Source: an uncultured Burkholderiales bacterium | GTDB taxonomy: Bacteria; Pseudomonadota; Gammaproteobacteria; Burkholderiales; Burkholderiaceae_C | DNA length: 39,669 nucleotides | Direction: 5' to 3' | NCBI GenBank assembly: GCA_937891665.1 | Contig: CALAGS010000014.1 | Location: forward strand, 1-39,669 | Shown: positions 28,117-35,830 of the stretch, piece after piece | How positions within the stretch are numbered: position 1 is the first letter of the stretch | How the letters are laid out: each line of letters begins with the position of its first letter | Translations under genes and position numbers: made by a program | Notes under the pieces: model-generated | The model's database searches: none | Seen by the model: the letters and a program-made list of their open reading frames with translations, nothing else | What the model was told of the DNA's origin: nothing

Positions 28117-29439
28117 GTGGTCACTAGCGCAACAACAGCCAACAAAGGCAAGTACGGAGACTTGAGTCGCCGACTCGCCTTTTTGTTGCTCGCGTTGGTG
28201 ATTTACCGTGTGGGCGCCCACATACCAGTTCCTGGCATTGACCCCTCACAACTGCAACAACTTTTCAATGGACAGCAAGGCGGCATCCTGAGCTTGTTCA
28301 ACATGTTCTCGGGTGGTGCTTTGTCGCGCTTCACCGTGTTCGCGTTGGGCATCATGCCTTACATCTCTGCCTCCATCATCATGCAATTGCTCACCTACGT
28401 CTTGCCTGCCTTTGAGCAGCTCAAGAAAGAGGGCGAAGCAGGTCGTCGCAAAATTACCCAGTACACACGCTTTGGCACATTGGGTTTGGCTTTGTTCCAA
28501 TCTCTGGGTATTGCCATGGCCCTCGAAGCCTCTGCTGGCTTGGTGATTTCCCCTGGTTTTGGTTTCCGCATGACAGCCGTCGTGAGCTTGACCGCTGGCA
28601 CCATGTTCCTGATGTGGTTAGGCGAGCAAATCACCGAGCGCGGTTTGGGCAACGGTATTTCGATTCTCATTTTTGCTGGTATTGCTGCCGGTTTGCCAAG
28701 CTCTATCGGCGGTTTGTTGGAGTTGGTTCGCACAGGTGCCATGGGCCCTCTGGTTTCCATCTTCATCATTGCAGTGGTCATGTTGGTCACTTATTTTGTG
28801 GTGTTCGTTGAACGCGGCCAGCGCAAAATTTTGGTCAACTATGCGCGCCGTCAGGTGGGCAACAAGGTCTACGGCGGTCAATCCTCGCACCTGCCTTTGA
28901 AGCTCAACATGGCGGGTGTCATTCCCCCTATCTTTGCTTCGTCCATTATTTTGTTGCCAGCCACTGTCATTAACTGGTTCAGCTCTGGTGAATCCGACAA
29001 CCCTGTGGTGTTGTTCATGAAGGATATGGCAGGCGCCCTCACGCCAGGTCAGCCCATCTACGTGATGTTCTACGCTGCTGCCATTATCTTCTTCTGTTTT
29101 TTCTACACAGCCTTGGTGTTCAACAGCCGCGAAACGGCCGACAACCTCAAGAAGAGTGGTGCGTTCATTCCTGGCATTCGCCCAGGGGATCACACCGCCA
29201 AATTCATCGACAAAATTTTGGTGCGCCTCACACTGGCTGGTGCCGTGTACATCACCTTTGTTTGTCTCTTGCCCGAATTTTTGATCTTGAAGTACAACGT
29301 GCCCTTCTATTTTGGTGGCACCTCACTTCTGATCATTGTGGTTGTGACCATGGATTTCATGTCACAAGTTCAAAATTACATGATGTCACAGCAGTATGAG
29401 TCGCTTCTCAAAAAAGCGAATTTCAAAACAACGCTGTGA
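28117..29439 (+). CDS. secY: Preprotein translocase subunit SecY
   Basis: 440 residues (E. coli 443), ten membrane segments forming the SecYEG channel in the inner membrane. [12 protein letters not shown] after TM1, [31 protein letters not shown] (SGGALSR and [11 protein letters not shown] typical) around the plug and TM2, [12 protein letters not shown], and PPIFASSII are visible. It starts at GTG (28117); the usual ATG is absent and no good ribosome-binding site precedes it, so expression may rely on coupling to rplO 19 bases upstream. No infA follows it, unlike in many betaproteobacteria. Confidence 0.96.
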   Translation: MVTSATTANKGKYGDLSRRLAFLLLALVIYRVGAHIPVPGIDPSQLQQLFNGQQGGILSLFNMFSGGALSRFTVFALGIMPYISASIIMQLLTYVLPAFEQLKKEGEAGRRKITQYTRFGTLGLALFQSLGIAMALEASAGLVISPGFGFRMTAVVSLTAGTMFLMWLGEQITERGLGNGISILIFAGIAAGLPSSIGGLLELVRTGAMGPLVSIFIIAVVMLVTYFVVFVERGQRKILVNYARRQVGNKVYGGQSSHLPLKLNMAGVIPPIFASSIILLPATVINWFSSGESDNPVVLFMKDMAGALTPGQPIYVMFYAAAIIFFCFFYTALVFNSRETADNLKKSGAFIPGIRPGDHTAKFIDKILVRLTLAGAVYITFVCLLPEFLILKYNVPFYFGGTSLLIIVVVTMDFMSQVQNYMMSQQYESLLKKANFKTTL

Positions 29440-29476
29440 ATGAATTGACAGTCAAAAGAGTTTTAGGAGAAATGAA

Positions 29477-29590
29477 ATGAGAGTTTCGGCTTCGGTCAAA
29501 AAAATTTGCCGCAACTGCAAAGTCATTCGCCGTAAGGGCGTGGTTCGTGTCATCTGCACAGACCCACGTCATAAGCAGCGTCAAGGCTGA
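29477..29590 (+). CDS. rpmJ: 50S ribosomal protein L36
   Basis: A 37-residue gene too short for most ORF scans. It begins [20 protein letters not shown] and ends DPRHKQRQG. The zinc ligands Cys11, Cys14, Cys27 and His32 are all present, so this is the zinc-binding form. AGGAG lies 7 bases before the ATG at 29477; an out-of-frame ATG lies at 29472. It sits between secY and rpsM as in E. coli. Confidence 0.96.
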   Translation: MRVSASVKKICRNCKVIRRKGVVRVICTDPRHKQRQG

Positions 29591-29615
29591 TTGCAAGAGT
29601 TATTAGAGGACCAAA

Positions 29616-29981
29616 ATGGCACGTATCGCTGGTATCAATATTCCGCCGCACAAGCATACCGAAATTGGCTTAACCGCCATCTTTGGTATCGGTCGCACCC
29701 GCGCTCGCAAAATTTGCGAAGCCTCAGGCATTGCTTACTCCAAGAAGATCAAAGATCTGACGGATGGCGACCTGGAAAAAATTCGCGATCAAATCGCATT
29801 GATCACCATTGAAGGTGACTTGCGTCGCGAAACAACCATGAACATCAAGCGTTTGATGGACATTGGTTGCTACCGTGGTTTCCGCCACCGCCGTGGCTTG
29901 CCCATGCGTGGTCAGCGTACTCGCACCAATGCACGCACTCGCAAGGGTCCGCGCAAAGGCGCTGCCGGCTTGAAGAAATAA
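29616..29981 (+). CDS. rpsM: 30S ribosomal protein S13
   Basis: 121 residues (E. coli 118). [26 protein letters not shown] at the start (GINIPP, GIGR), helix-two-turn-helix, and the C-terminal [20 protein letters not shown] tail that reaches the P-site tRNA. First gene of the alpha operon; AGAGGA precedes the ATG. In E. coli S4 represses at the rpsM start. Confidence 0.97.
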   Translation: MARIAGINIPPHKHTEIGLTAIFGIGRTRARKICEASGIAYSKKIKDLTDGDLEKIRDQIALITIEGDLRRETTMNIKRLMDIGCYRGFRHRRGLPMRGQRTRTNARTRKGPRKGAAGLKK

Positions 29982-30000
29982 CAGGGATTGAGAGACCACT

Positions 30001-30405
30001 ATGGCAAAAGCCCCAACCAATAGCGCCGCACAACGCGTGCGCAAAAAAGTTCGCAAGAACGTTGCCGATGGCATTGCACACGTGCACGCCTCGTTCAACA
30101 ACACCATCATCACCATCACAGACCGCCAAGGCAATGCTTTGTCATGGGCGTCTTCTGGTGGTCAAGGTTTCAAAGGTTCACGTAAATCCACACCGTTTGC
30201 AGCTCAGGTTGCTTCCGAGGTGGCTGGCCGTGCTGCCATTGAACAAGGCATCAAGAACCTAGACGTCGAGATCAAAGGCCCCGGCCCAGGTCGCGAATCT
30301 TCAGTTCGTGCATTGGGCGCCTTGGGCATCCGCATCACATCGATTGCAGACGTCACACCCATGCCGCACAACGGTTGCCGCCCTCAAAAGCGTCGTCGTA
30401 TTTAA
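30001..30405 (+). CDS. rpsK: 30S ribosomal protein S11
   Basis: 134 residues (E. coli 129). [53 protein letters not shown] and the C-terminal [18 protein letters not shown] are all typical. It lies on the platform near the mRNA exit with S7. 19 bases after rpsM. Confidence 0.97.
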   Translation: MAKAPTNSAAQRVRKKVRKNVADGIAHVHASFNNTIITITDRQGNALSWASSGGQGFKGSRKSTPFAAQVASEVAGRAAIEQGIKNLDVEIKGPGPGRESSVRALGALGIRITSIADVTPMPHNGCRPQKRRRI

Positions 30406-30420
30406 TTTGCAAAGCCCACC

Positions 30421-30462
30421 GCCATTGCCGTGCTGGCAATGGCTCCCGCATGTCTCATGCGG
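30421..30462 (+). promoter_or_regulatory. Tandem hairpins in the rpsK-rpsD gap
   Basis: Two perfect hairpins one after the other: GCCATTGCC/GGCAATGGC (30421-30429 with 30435-30443, 5-base loop) and CCGCATG/CATGCGG (30446-30452 with 30456-30462, 3-base loop). The second ends 24 bases before the rpsD GTG. No T run follows either, so they are not intrinsic terminators. They could be an S4 binding site or an mRNA processing/stability element; this is inference. Confidence 0.5.
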
Positions 30463-30486
30463 TAGTTGACAGAAAAGGAAGATCAA

Positions 30487-31110
30487 GTGGCACGTTACCT
30501 AGGCCCTAAGGCCAAACTATCCCGCCGTGAAGGCACTGACCTGTTCTTGAAGAGCGCCCGTCGCTCTATTGCGGACAAGTCAAAATTTGACACCAAGCCC
30601 GGCCAACACGGTCGCACTTCGGGTCAGCGCACATCCGACTACGGTCTGCAATTGCGTGAAAAGCAAAAAGTGAAGCGCATGTACGGCGTGCTCGAGAAGC
30701 AATTCCGCCGCTATTTCACTGAAGCTGATCGCCGCAAAGGCAACACAGGCTCCAACCTGTTGAGCTTGCTTGAGTCACGTTTGGACAACGTTGTTTATCG
30801 CATGGGCTTTGGCTCTACACGCGCTGAATCACGCCAATTGGTGTCTCACAAAGCGGTCACAGTCAATGGTCACCCCGTGAACATTCCTTCCTACCTCGTC
30901 AAAGCTGGCGATGTAGTGGCAGTGCGTGAAAAATCCAAAAAACAAACACGTGTTTTGGAAGCACTCCAATTGGCTCAACAAGTTGGCATGCCAGCTTGGG
31001 TTGAAGTCAACATCGAAAAAGTTGAGGGTGTCTTTAAGAAGGCGCCTGATCGTGATGAGTTTGCGGCTGACATCAACGAATCTTTGATCGTTGAATTGTA
31101 TTCACGCTAA
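30487..31110 (+). CDS. rpsD: 30S ribosomal protein S4
   Basis: 207 residues (E. coli 206). Starts at GTG (30487) with AAGGA before it; protein begins [19 protein letters not shown]. The S4 RNA-binding domain is [35 protein letters not shown] ([10 protein letters not shown] diagnostic). Cys residues of the zinc form are absent. S4 nucleates 30S assembly and in E. coli represses the alpha operon. An ATG at 30466 is in frame but lies in the intergenic leader and is not homologous. Confidence 0.97.
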   Translation: MARYLGPKAKLSRREGTDLFLKSARRSIADKSKFDTKPGQHGRTSGQRTSDYGLQLREKQKVKRMYGVLEKQFRRYFTEADRRKGNTGSNLLSLLESRLDNVVYRMGFGSTRAESRQLVSHKAVTVNGHPVNIPSYLVKAGDVVAVREKSKKQTRVLEALQLAQQVGMPAWVEVNIEKVEGVFKKAPDRDEFAADINESLIVELYSR

Positions 31111-31136
31111 TCCCATCTTGTTTCAATCGTTCCCTT

Positions 31137-31153
31137 ACCGCAATGCATGCGGT
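31137..31153 (+). promoter_or_regulatory. Hairpin in the rpsD-rpoA leader
   Basis: ACCGCA-ATGCA-TGCGGT forms a 6-bp stem in the 102-base gap ahead of rpoA. No promoter consensus or T run accompanies it. A minor structure that could set the rpoA to ribosomal protein ratio. Confidence 0.35.
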
Positions 31154-31212
31154 TTGGGTGCTTCATCAGCCTTACCGGTGTAACGTACCGAGGGTATTGA
31201 GAGGAAGTCTGA

Positions 31213-32205
31213 ATGCAAACCAATCTGTTGAAACCAAAAGCTATCCAGGTCGAACAACTTGGCCCTAACCGCGCCAAGGTGACCCTTGAGCCCTTCGAGC
31301 GTGGCTACGGCCATACCTTGGGCAATGCGTTGCGCCGCGTTTTGTTGTCTTCCATGGTGGGTTACTCCGCCACCGAAGTCACTATAGCGGGTGTTGTTCA
31401 CGAATACTCTTCTATTGACGGCGTGCAAGAAGATGTCGTCAACATTTTGTTGAACCTCAAAGGTGTGGTTTTCAAATTGCACAACCGCGATGAAGTCACA
31501 TTAAGCTTGCGCAAAGACGGCGAAGGCCCTGTCACAGCGGCTGACATCCAAACACCGCACGACGTCGAAGTCATTAACCCCGAGCACATCATTGCCAACC
31601 TGTCACATGGCGGCAAACTCGACATGCAAATCAAGGTTGAAAAAGGCCGTGGCTATGTGCCAGGTTCGATGCGCCGTTTTGCCGACGAGCCTACAAAATC
31701 TGTTGGCCGCATTGTGCTCGACGCATCTTTCTCACCTGTCAAGCGTGTGAGCTACATTGTTGAAAGCGCTCGTGTTGAGCAGCGTACCGACCTCGACAAA
31801 TTGGTCATCGAGATGGAAACCAACGGTGCCATCAGCGCTGAAGACGCCGTGCGTTCTTCTGCCAAAATTTTGGTTGAGCAATTGGCTGTGTTTGCACAGC
31901 TCGAAGGCAGCGAGTTGTCTGCCTTTGATGCACCCGCACAACGCGGTGGTGCCAGTAGCTTCGATCCTATTTTGTTGCGCCCAGTCGACGAGCTCGAACT
32001 CACTGTTCGCTCTGCCAACTGCCTCAAAGCAGAAAACATTTACTACATCGGCGACCTCATTCAGCGCACCGAAAACGAATTGCTCAAGACCCCTAACTTG
32101 GGTCGCAAGTCACTCAACGAGATCAAAGAAGTTTTGGCCTCACGTGGTTTGACATTGGGCATGAAGCTCGAAAGCTGGCCACCCGCTGGTTTAGAAAAGC
32201 GTTAA
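31213..32205 (+). CDS. rpoA: RNA polymerase alpha subunit
   Basis: 330 residues (E. coli 329). The N-terminal assembly domain (1-235) shows [30 protein letters not shown] and [21 protein letters not shown]. The C-terminal domain (about 250-330), which binds UP elements and activators, shows [49 protein letters not shown] precedes the ATG. Within the alpha operon as in most proteobacteria. Confidence 0.98.
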   Translation: MQTNLLKPKAIQVEQLGPNRAKVTLEPFERGYGHTLGNALRRVLLSSMVGYSATEVTIAGVVHEYSSIDGVQEDVVNILLNLKGVVFKLHNRDEVTLSLRKDGEGPVTAADIQTPHDVEVINPEHIIANLSHGGKLDMQIKVEKGRGYVPGSMRRFADEPTKSVGRIVLDASFSPVKRVSYIVESARVEQRTDLDKLVIEMETNGAISAEDAVRSSAKILVEQLAVFAQLEGSELSAFDAPAQRGGASSFDPILLRPVDELELTVRSANCLKAENIYYIGDLIQRTENELLKTPNLGRKSLNEIKEVLASRGLTLGMKLESWPPAGLEKR

Positions 32206-32208
32206 TTG

Positions 32209-32232
32209 AAACGCAGCTCAAACTGCGTTTTT
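32209..32232 (+). terminator. Intrinsic terminator or attenuator after rpoA
   Basis: AAACGCAG (32209-32216) and CTGCGTTT (32223-32230) form an 8-bp stem around a 6-base loop, running straight into five T. It begins 4 bases past the rpoA stop, inside the alpha operon and before rplQ. It would cut rplQ expression relative to rpoA or trim the transcript end. Confidence 0.6.
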
Positions 32233-32240
32233 AAAAAAGT

Positions 32241-32295
32241 CCCACCTGCACCAAAGAGGTGGGCAAGTGCACGGGCAGTACCTGATACGGCTGCC
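32241..32295 (+). promoter_or_regulatory. Further hairpins ahead of rplQ
   Basis: CCCACCT/AGGTGGG (32241-32247 with 32257-32263) follows the terminator-like stem, with A6 on its 5' side. A weaker GGCAG/CTGCC pair (32274-32278 with 32291-32295) comes next. Together with the element at 32209 they structure most of the 116-base rpoA-rplQ gap, perhaps as an L17 or processing site. Confidence 0.4.
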
Positions 32296-32321
32296 TGATT
32301 AATAAAGAAAGGATTAGCACC

Positions 32322-32708
32322 ATGCGTCACGGACACGGACTACGTAAATTAAACCGCACAAGCTCACACCGCTTGGCAATGCTTCAAAACATGATGAACT
32401 CCATCATTGAGCATGAAGTCATCAAAACCACAGTGCCAAAGGCCAAAGAATTGCGCCGAGTCATCGAGCCCATGATCACATTGGCCAAAGTTGACACAGT
32501 GGCCAACCGCCGCTTGGCCTTCAATCGCCTGCGCGATCGCGACAGCGTCACCAAGTTGTTCACAGACCTCGGCCCCCGCTTTAACGCGCGCCCCGGTGGT
32601 TACACACGCATCTTGAAAATGGGTTACCGCGTTGGCGACAATGCACCCATGGCTTTGGTCGAATTGGTTGATCGTCCCGATGTGGCCGATCAAGCGCCTG
32701 AAGCGTAA
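32322..32708 (+). CDS. rplQ: 50S ribosomal protein L17
   Basis: 128 residues (E. coli 127). [20 protein letters not shown] (start), [33 protein letters not shown] and [25 protein letters not shown] are the family signatures. It lines the peptide exit region. AAAGGA lies 9 bases before the ATG. Last gene of the ribosomal cluster. Confidence 0.97.
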   Translation: MRHGHGLRKLNRTSSHRLAMLQNMMNSIIEHEVIKTTVPKAKELRRVIEPMITLAKVDTVANRRLAFNRLRDRDSVTKLFTDLGPRFNARPGGYTRILKMGYRVGDNAPMALVELVDRPDVADQAPEA

Positions 32709-32721
32709 TCACCCAGTCATT

Positions 32722-32756
32722 CAGCTTTAAATTTAAATTCTTAAGTATTAAAGCTG
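32722..32756 (+). repeat. 9-bp inverted repeat after rplQ
   Basis: CAGCTTTAA (32722-32730) and TTAAAGCTG (32748-32756) enclose 17 AT-rich bases. No T run follows the second arm, so it may be a transcript-end stabiliser or weak terminator, leaving read-through to the tRNA gene possible. Confidence 0.4.
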
Positions 32757-32766
32757 GCTAACAAGG

Positions 32767-32772
32767 TATACT
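32767..32772 (+). promoter_or_regulatory. Possible -10 box of the initiator tRNA gene
   Basis: TATACT lies 11 bases before the mature tRNA 5' end. No good -35 is seen at the right distance, so the tRNA may instead be processed from the rplQ transcript. Confidence 0.3.
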
Positions 32773-32783
32773 CTCTTTATTAC

Positions 32784-32860
<77 letters not shown>

Positions 32861-32866
32861 AATTCA

Positions 32867-32885
32867 AACAAGACACAGTCTTGTT
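32867..32885 (+). terminator. Short hairpin just after the initiator tRNA
   Basis: AACAAGAC-ACA-GTCTTGTT, an 8-bp stem beginning 7 bases past the tRNA CCA. No T run follows, so it may protect or process the 3' trailer ahead of the true terminator at 32894. Confidence 0.45.
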
Positions 32886-32893
32886 GTAAATTG

Positions 32894-32924
32894 AAAAAAT
32901 ACTCACTTAGGTGGGTATTTTTTT
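32894..32924. terminator. Bidirectional terminator between tRNA-fMet and pncC
   Basis: A 13-position stem (six A + TACTCAC against GTGGGTA + T run; one G-T pair) with loop TTAG, and at least seven T on the plus strand and six T on the minus strand. It ends transcription from the tRNA and from pncC. The pncC stop codon lies in the hairpin loop. Confidence 0.85.
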
Positions 32925-33431
32925 GCCTGTCTTTTCCACTAACTCAGTGAGGTGAGCCAGCGCCAATTCGGCCGTTGCATCCCGAACCTGAGAGCGCGTC
33001 CCTTCAAATTGCCGAAGCATGGTTTCACTGTGCAGGTTTTGCTGCAAGTCACGCCATGCCCAAGCCAACCAAACAGTGCCCACCGGCTTGGCTTCACTGC
33101 CACCAGTTGGGCCTGCAATGCCCGTGACGGCCACACTGATGTGGGCAGGTGAATGGGCTAAAGCACCCAATGCCATGGCTTTGGCAACTTCCTCACTCAC
33201 CGCACCCTGCGACTCAATAAGAGAAGCAGCCACGCCCAGCAACTCAGATTTGGCTGCATTGGAATAGGTGACAAAGCCACGTTCAAACCAAGCACTGGAC
33301 CCAGACAATTGGGTGCAACTGGCGGCAATCAAGCCACCCGTGCAACTCTCGGCTGTGACCATACTGAGCTTGCGAGCGACCAACATATGAGCAAGTGATG
33401 TACAAATTGTTTCGAGGCGGGGTGTCACCAT
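32907..33431 (-). CDS. pncC: Nicotinamide-nucleotide amidohydrolase (CinA C-terminal domain family)
   Basis: A 174-residue stand-alone CinA_C domain, which deamidates NMN to nicotinate mononucleotide in pyridine nucleotide salvage. MVTAESCTGGLIAASCTQLSGSSAWFERGFVTYSN (AESCTGG, FVTYSN), AVTGIAGPTGGSEAKPVGTVW and the C-terminal REATAE-like VRDATAELAL are typical. Length fits PncC (about 165). The ATG at 33431 overlaps the pgpA end by 7 bases, making thiL-pgpA-pncC a coupled operon; an upstream ATG at 33464 is possible. Stop codon lies inside the terminator loop. Confidence 0.93.
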   Translation of the reverse strand: MVTPRLETICTSLAHMLVARKLSMVTAESCTGGLIAASCTQLSGSSAWFERGFVTYSNAAKSELLGVAASLIESQGAVSEEVAKAMALGALAHSPAHISVAVTGIAGPTGGSEAKPVGTVWLAWAWRDLQQNLHSETMLRQFEGTRSQVRDATAELALAHLTELVEKTGKKIPT

Positions 33432-33916
33432 GATCTCCAAATTGCAAAACACAGCAGCGTACAAAATGCCGCTACAAAATCATCGAAGAAAATACCAAAC
33501 GCGCCGCGCCATCCAAAGCCTTTGAACAATTGGTCGGCCCATGCCACGGGGCCTGGCTTGGCTGCGTCAAAAAATCTAAACAAGGCAAAGGCCATCAGTT
33601 GGGTTGAAAAATCGGCGGGTGACAGCAGCATCAGCACCAACCAAAAAGCCACCACCTCGTCCCAGACGATGGCTCCAGGGTCGGATACGCCTAAATTGTG
33701 GGCGGTGACTTTGCATGCCCACATGCCAAGCAAGCTAGACAAGACAATGATGGCAGCCTGTTCACCCACAGTGAAATGATTTTGAAACGCCCACCAACAG
33801 AGCCATGCCCAGAGTGTGCCCATGGTGCCAGGTGCCTTGGGTGAAAGTCCAGAGCCAAAACCCAAGGCAATCCAGTGCGCAGGATGGCGAACCATGAAGC
33901 TGGCATCAGGTCTCAT
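33425..33916 (-). CDS. pgpA: Phosphatidylglycerophosphatase A
   Basis: A 163-residue inner-membrane phosphatase making phosphatidylglycerol from its phosphate. The motif FGSGLSPKAPGTMGTL (about 20-35) is diagnostic, followed by membrane segments (WAWLCWWAFQ, AAIIVLSSLLGMWACKV) and DPGAIVWDEVVAFWLVL, whose acidic residues are catalytic in the family. Start overlaps the thiL stop by 4 bases (ATGA). Confidence 0.94.
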   Translation of the reverse strand: MRPDASFMVRHPAHWIALGFGSGLSPKAPGTMGTLWAWLCWWAFQNHFTVGEQAAIIVLSSLLGMWACKVTAHNLGVSDPGAIVWDEVVAFWLVLMLLSPADFSTQLMAFALFRFFDAAKPGPVAWADQLFKGFGWRGAFGIFFDDFVAAFCTLLCFAIWRSW

Positions 33917-34878
33917 GGTGTTTTAAAGTGGTCAAAAGATTCAAACGCATGGGGCAGGGACTGGCCATTGTTGTCAAGCAAACTCAGATGCGGATGTGCG
34001 GTAATTTTGCCAATGCGAGTAACCGGGGTGGCCGAACTTGCGCTGGCAGAAGCAATGGCTTGGCGTTGGTTTTCAGGCGCCGTGAAAACCAGCTCGTAAT
34101 CATCGCCACCGGCCAAAGTCAAACGCAGCAAATCCTCTGGCTTTAAACCTGAACTCTGCCCACAAGCCATGGTGCTCAGCACTTGCTGCGTGTCAATTTC
34201 TGCGCCCACGCCGCTGGCTTTTAAAATATGTTGCAAATCGCCCAACAAGCCATCGCTGACATCGACCGCTGAGTGGGCAAGCCCGCGCAGCGCCAAACCA
34301 AGCTCCACCCTGGGCGTGGGTTTGTCCATGCGCAGACGCGCGGCTTCAAACACAGCTTGCGGCACACTCAATGTGCCCCGAAAAACTTCCAAGGCCAAAC
34401 GCGCATCGCCTAAATGACCACTGACATAAATGTCATCACCTACTTTGGCACCGCCTCGCAGCAACGCCATCGCTTGTGGCACCTCCCCCAAGACGGTGAT
34501 GCAAATGTTCAAGGGCCCGCGTGTGGTGTCGCCGCCAATGAGATCGCAATGGTGGGCGTCGGCCAAGGCCCACATGCCTTTTGAAAACTCAGACAGCCAC
34601 TGCGGCACCACTTCGGGCAAAGCCAGCGATAGCAAGAAGGCCTTGGGCTGAGCACCGCAAGCCGCCAAATCACTTAAGTTAACGGCCAAGGCTTTGTGCC
34701 CCAAATACGCAGGGTTCACGGTCGGTAAAAAGTGCCTGCCTTCAACCAGCATGTCGCTTGAGATGGCCAGTTGCTGGCCCGACTTCACGGCCAGCAAGGC
34801 GCAATCGTCTCCCACCCCCAGCACGGCATGGCGCGGGGGGCGTTTGAAGTAGGTTTCGATCAGATCAAACTCGCCCAT
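33913..34878 (-). CDS. thiL: Thiamine-monophosphate kinase
   Basis: A 321-residue cytosolic kinase converting thiamine phosphate to thiamine diphosphate (E. coli 325). [13 protein letters not shown] at the start, GVGDDCALL metal site, [41 protein letters not shown] and GGDTTRG are AIR-synthetase-superfamily signatures; [11 protein letters not shown] follows near the C terminus. The frame is open to 35268 across rpe but only the ATG at 34878 fits homology. First gene of thiL-pgpA-pncC; diverges from rpe across 63 bases. Confidence 0.96.
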   Translation of the reverse strand: MGEFDLIETYFKRPPRHAVLGVGDDCALLAVKSGQQLAISSDMLVEGRHFLPTVNPAYLGHKALAVNLSDLAACGAQPKAFLLSLALPEVVPQWLSEFSKGMWALADAHHCDLIGGDTTRGPLNICITVLGEVPQAMALLRGGAKVGDDIYVSGHLGDARLALEVFRGTLSVPQAVFEAARLRMDKPTPRVELGLALRGLAHSAVDVSDGLLGDLQHILKASGVGAEIDTQQVLSTMACGQSSGLKPEDLLRLTLAGGDDYELVFTAPENQRQAIASASASSATPVTRIGKITAHPHLSLLDNNGQSLPHAFESFDHFKTP

Positions 34879-34941
34879 AAACCCAAGCATAACCTCAAGC
34901 GGCGCCTCAACAACAGGGGCGCAAAATGCGACAATAAAGAC

Positions 34942-35625
34942 ATGACCACCTACCGCATTGCCCCCTCGTTGTTGTCTGCCGATTTTGCCCGCTTGGGCGA
35001 AGAAGTGCGCAACGTCATTGCCGCCGGCGCCGACTGGATTCACTACGACGTGATGGACAACCATTACGTGCCCAACCTTACTTTCGGCCCCATGATTTGT
35101 CAGGCGCTCAAGCCGCATGCCAAAACACCCGATGGCAAAGACGTGCCCATTGATGTGCACCTCATGGTTCAACCCGTAGACGCCTTGGCCGCCGCCTTTG
35201 CCGATGCAGGAGCCGATCTGATTAGTTTCCACCCCGATGCCTCCACCCATGTGCACCGCAGTGTGCAAGCCATCAAGTCCAAGGGTTGCAAGGCCGGCGT
35301 GGTGTTCAACCCTGCTGAATCACTTGACGTGTTGGAGTGGGTCATCGAAGACATTGACCTTATTTTGATCATGTCGGTTAACCCAGGCTTTGGCGGTCAG
35401 AGTTTCATTGAGAGCGCATTGCGCAAAATTGAACTCGCACGCAAATGGATTGAGGCCTCTGGAAAAGACATCCGCCTTGAAGTCGATGGCGGCGTGAAGG
35501 TCGACAACATTCGCCGCGTGGCCGATGCCGGTGCCGATACCTTTGTGGCAGGCAGTGCTATTTTTGGCAAACCCGATTACGCCGCCGTCATTCAGGCCAT
35601 GCGCAAGGAATTGAGCAGTCGCTAG
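34942..35625 (+). CDS. rpe: Ribulose-phosphate 3-epimerase
   Basis: A 227-residue TIM-barrel enzyme interconverting ribulose-5-phosphate and xylulose-5-phosphate (E. coli 225). [60 protein letters not shown] and [12 protein letters not shown] hold the metal His/Asp ligands. The frame is open to 34771 but homology starts at the ATG at 34942. Often followed by gph in this order; here the trp leader comes next. The trp promoter appears to overlap its last codons. Confidence 0.96.
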   Translation: MTTYRIAPSLLSADFARLGEEVRNVIAAGADWIHYDVMDNHYVPNLTFGPMICQALKPHAKTPDGKDVPIDVHLMVQPVDALAAAFADAGADLISFHPDASTHVHRSVQAIKSKGCKAGVVFNPAESLDVLEWVIEDIDLILIMSVNPGFGGQSFIESALRKIELARKWIEASGKDIRLEVDGGVKVDNIRRVADAGADTFVAGSAIFGKPDYAAVIQAMRKELSSR

Positions 35626-35639
35626 AGCTTTGGTACACT
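35611..35639 (+). promoter_or_regulatory. Candidate trp operon promoter
   Basis: TTGAGC (35611-35616), a 17-base spacer and TACACT (35634-35639) preceded by TGG, an extended -10. It overlaps the end of rpe. Transcription would begin near 35646, just before the leader-peptide AUG at 35649. Confidence 0.5.
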
Positions 35640-35648
35640 GTGAACCTC

Positions 35649-35732
35649 ATGATCTTGATTCATTCATTCTTTGCAGTCCAGCTGCCGGCCATTTTGAGCC
35701 GGGGAGCCTGGTCTTGGCGTCAGCCAGTCTAA
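35649..35732 (+). CDS. trpL: trp operon leader peptide
   Basis: A 27-codon ORF ahead of trpE, starting ATG at 35649 and ending TAA at 35730-35732. Its last residues are GAWSWRQPV: Trp codons at 35709-35711 and 35715-35717, placed as in Trp attenuator peptides. There is almost no 5' untranslated region and no ribosome-binding site, matching the leaderless trpL of rhizobia as I recall it. Ribosome stalling at the Trp codons would change pairing of the downstream RNA. Two Trp in 27 residues, separated by one codon, is unlikely by chance. Too short for most ORF scans. Confidence 0.72.
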   Translation: MILIHSFFAVQLPAILSRGAWSWRQPV

Positions 35733-35770
35733 ATTTGCCTAGAACCGGCAGCACCTTGGCTGCCAAAGTG
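35681..35770 (+). promoter_or_regulatory. Alternative RNA pairings of the trp attenuator
   Basis: GCTGCCGG (35681-35688, inside the leader ORF) is fully complementary to CCGGCAGC (35745-35752). The same segment can instead pair GGCAGC (35747-35752) with GCTGCC (35759-35764), or the first can pair CCGGC (35685-35689) with GCCGG (35698-35702). CAGCCA (35721-35726), just after the Trp codons, can pair with TGGCTG (35757-35762), and CAC-TTGG/CCAA-GTG forms a hairpin at 35752-35770. No classic T run follows, so the termination step is unclear. A further GGGGTT/AACCCC dyad lies at 35770-35795. Confidence 0.55.
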
Positions 35771-35830
35771 GGGTTCGTGCTTTAACCCTAACCCCTTGAA
35801 TGAATCGGCTGAACATACGGAGCCCAGATC

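Noticed and set aside
30466..30486. ATG start for rpsD at 30466
   Set aside because: S4 homology begins at the GTG at 30487, which has a ribosome-binding site; the extra residues are leader sequence.
34879..35268. Upstream extension of thiL to 35268
   Set aside because: It runs antisense through rpe; ThiL homology begins at the ATG at 34878.
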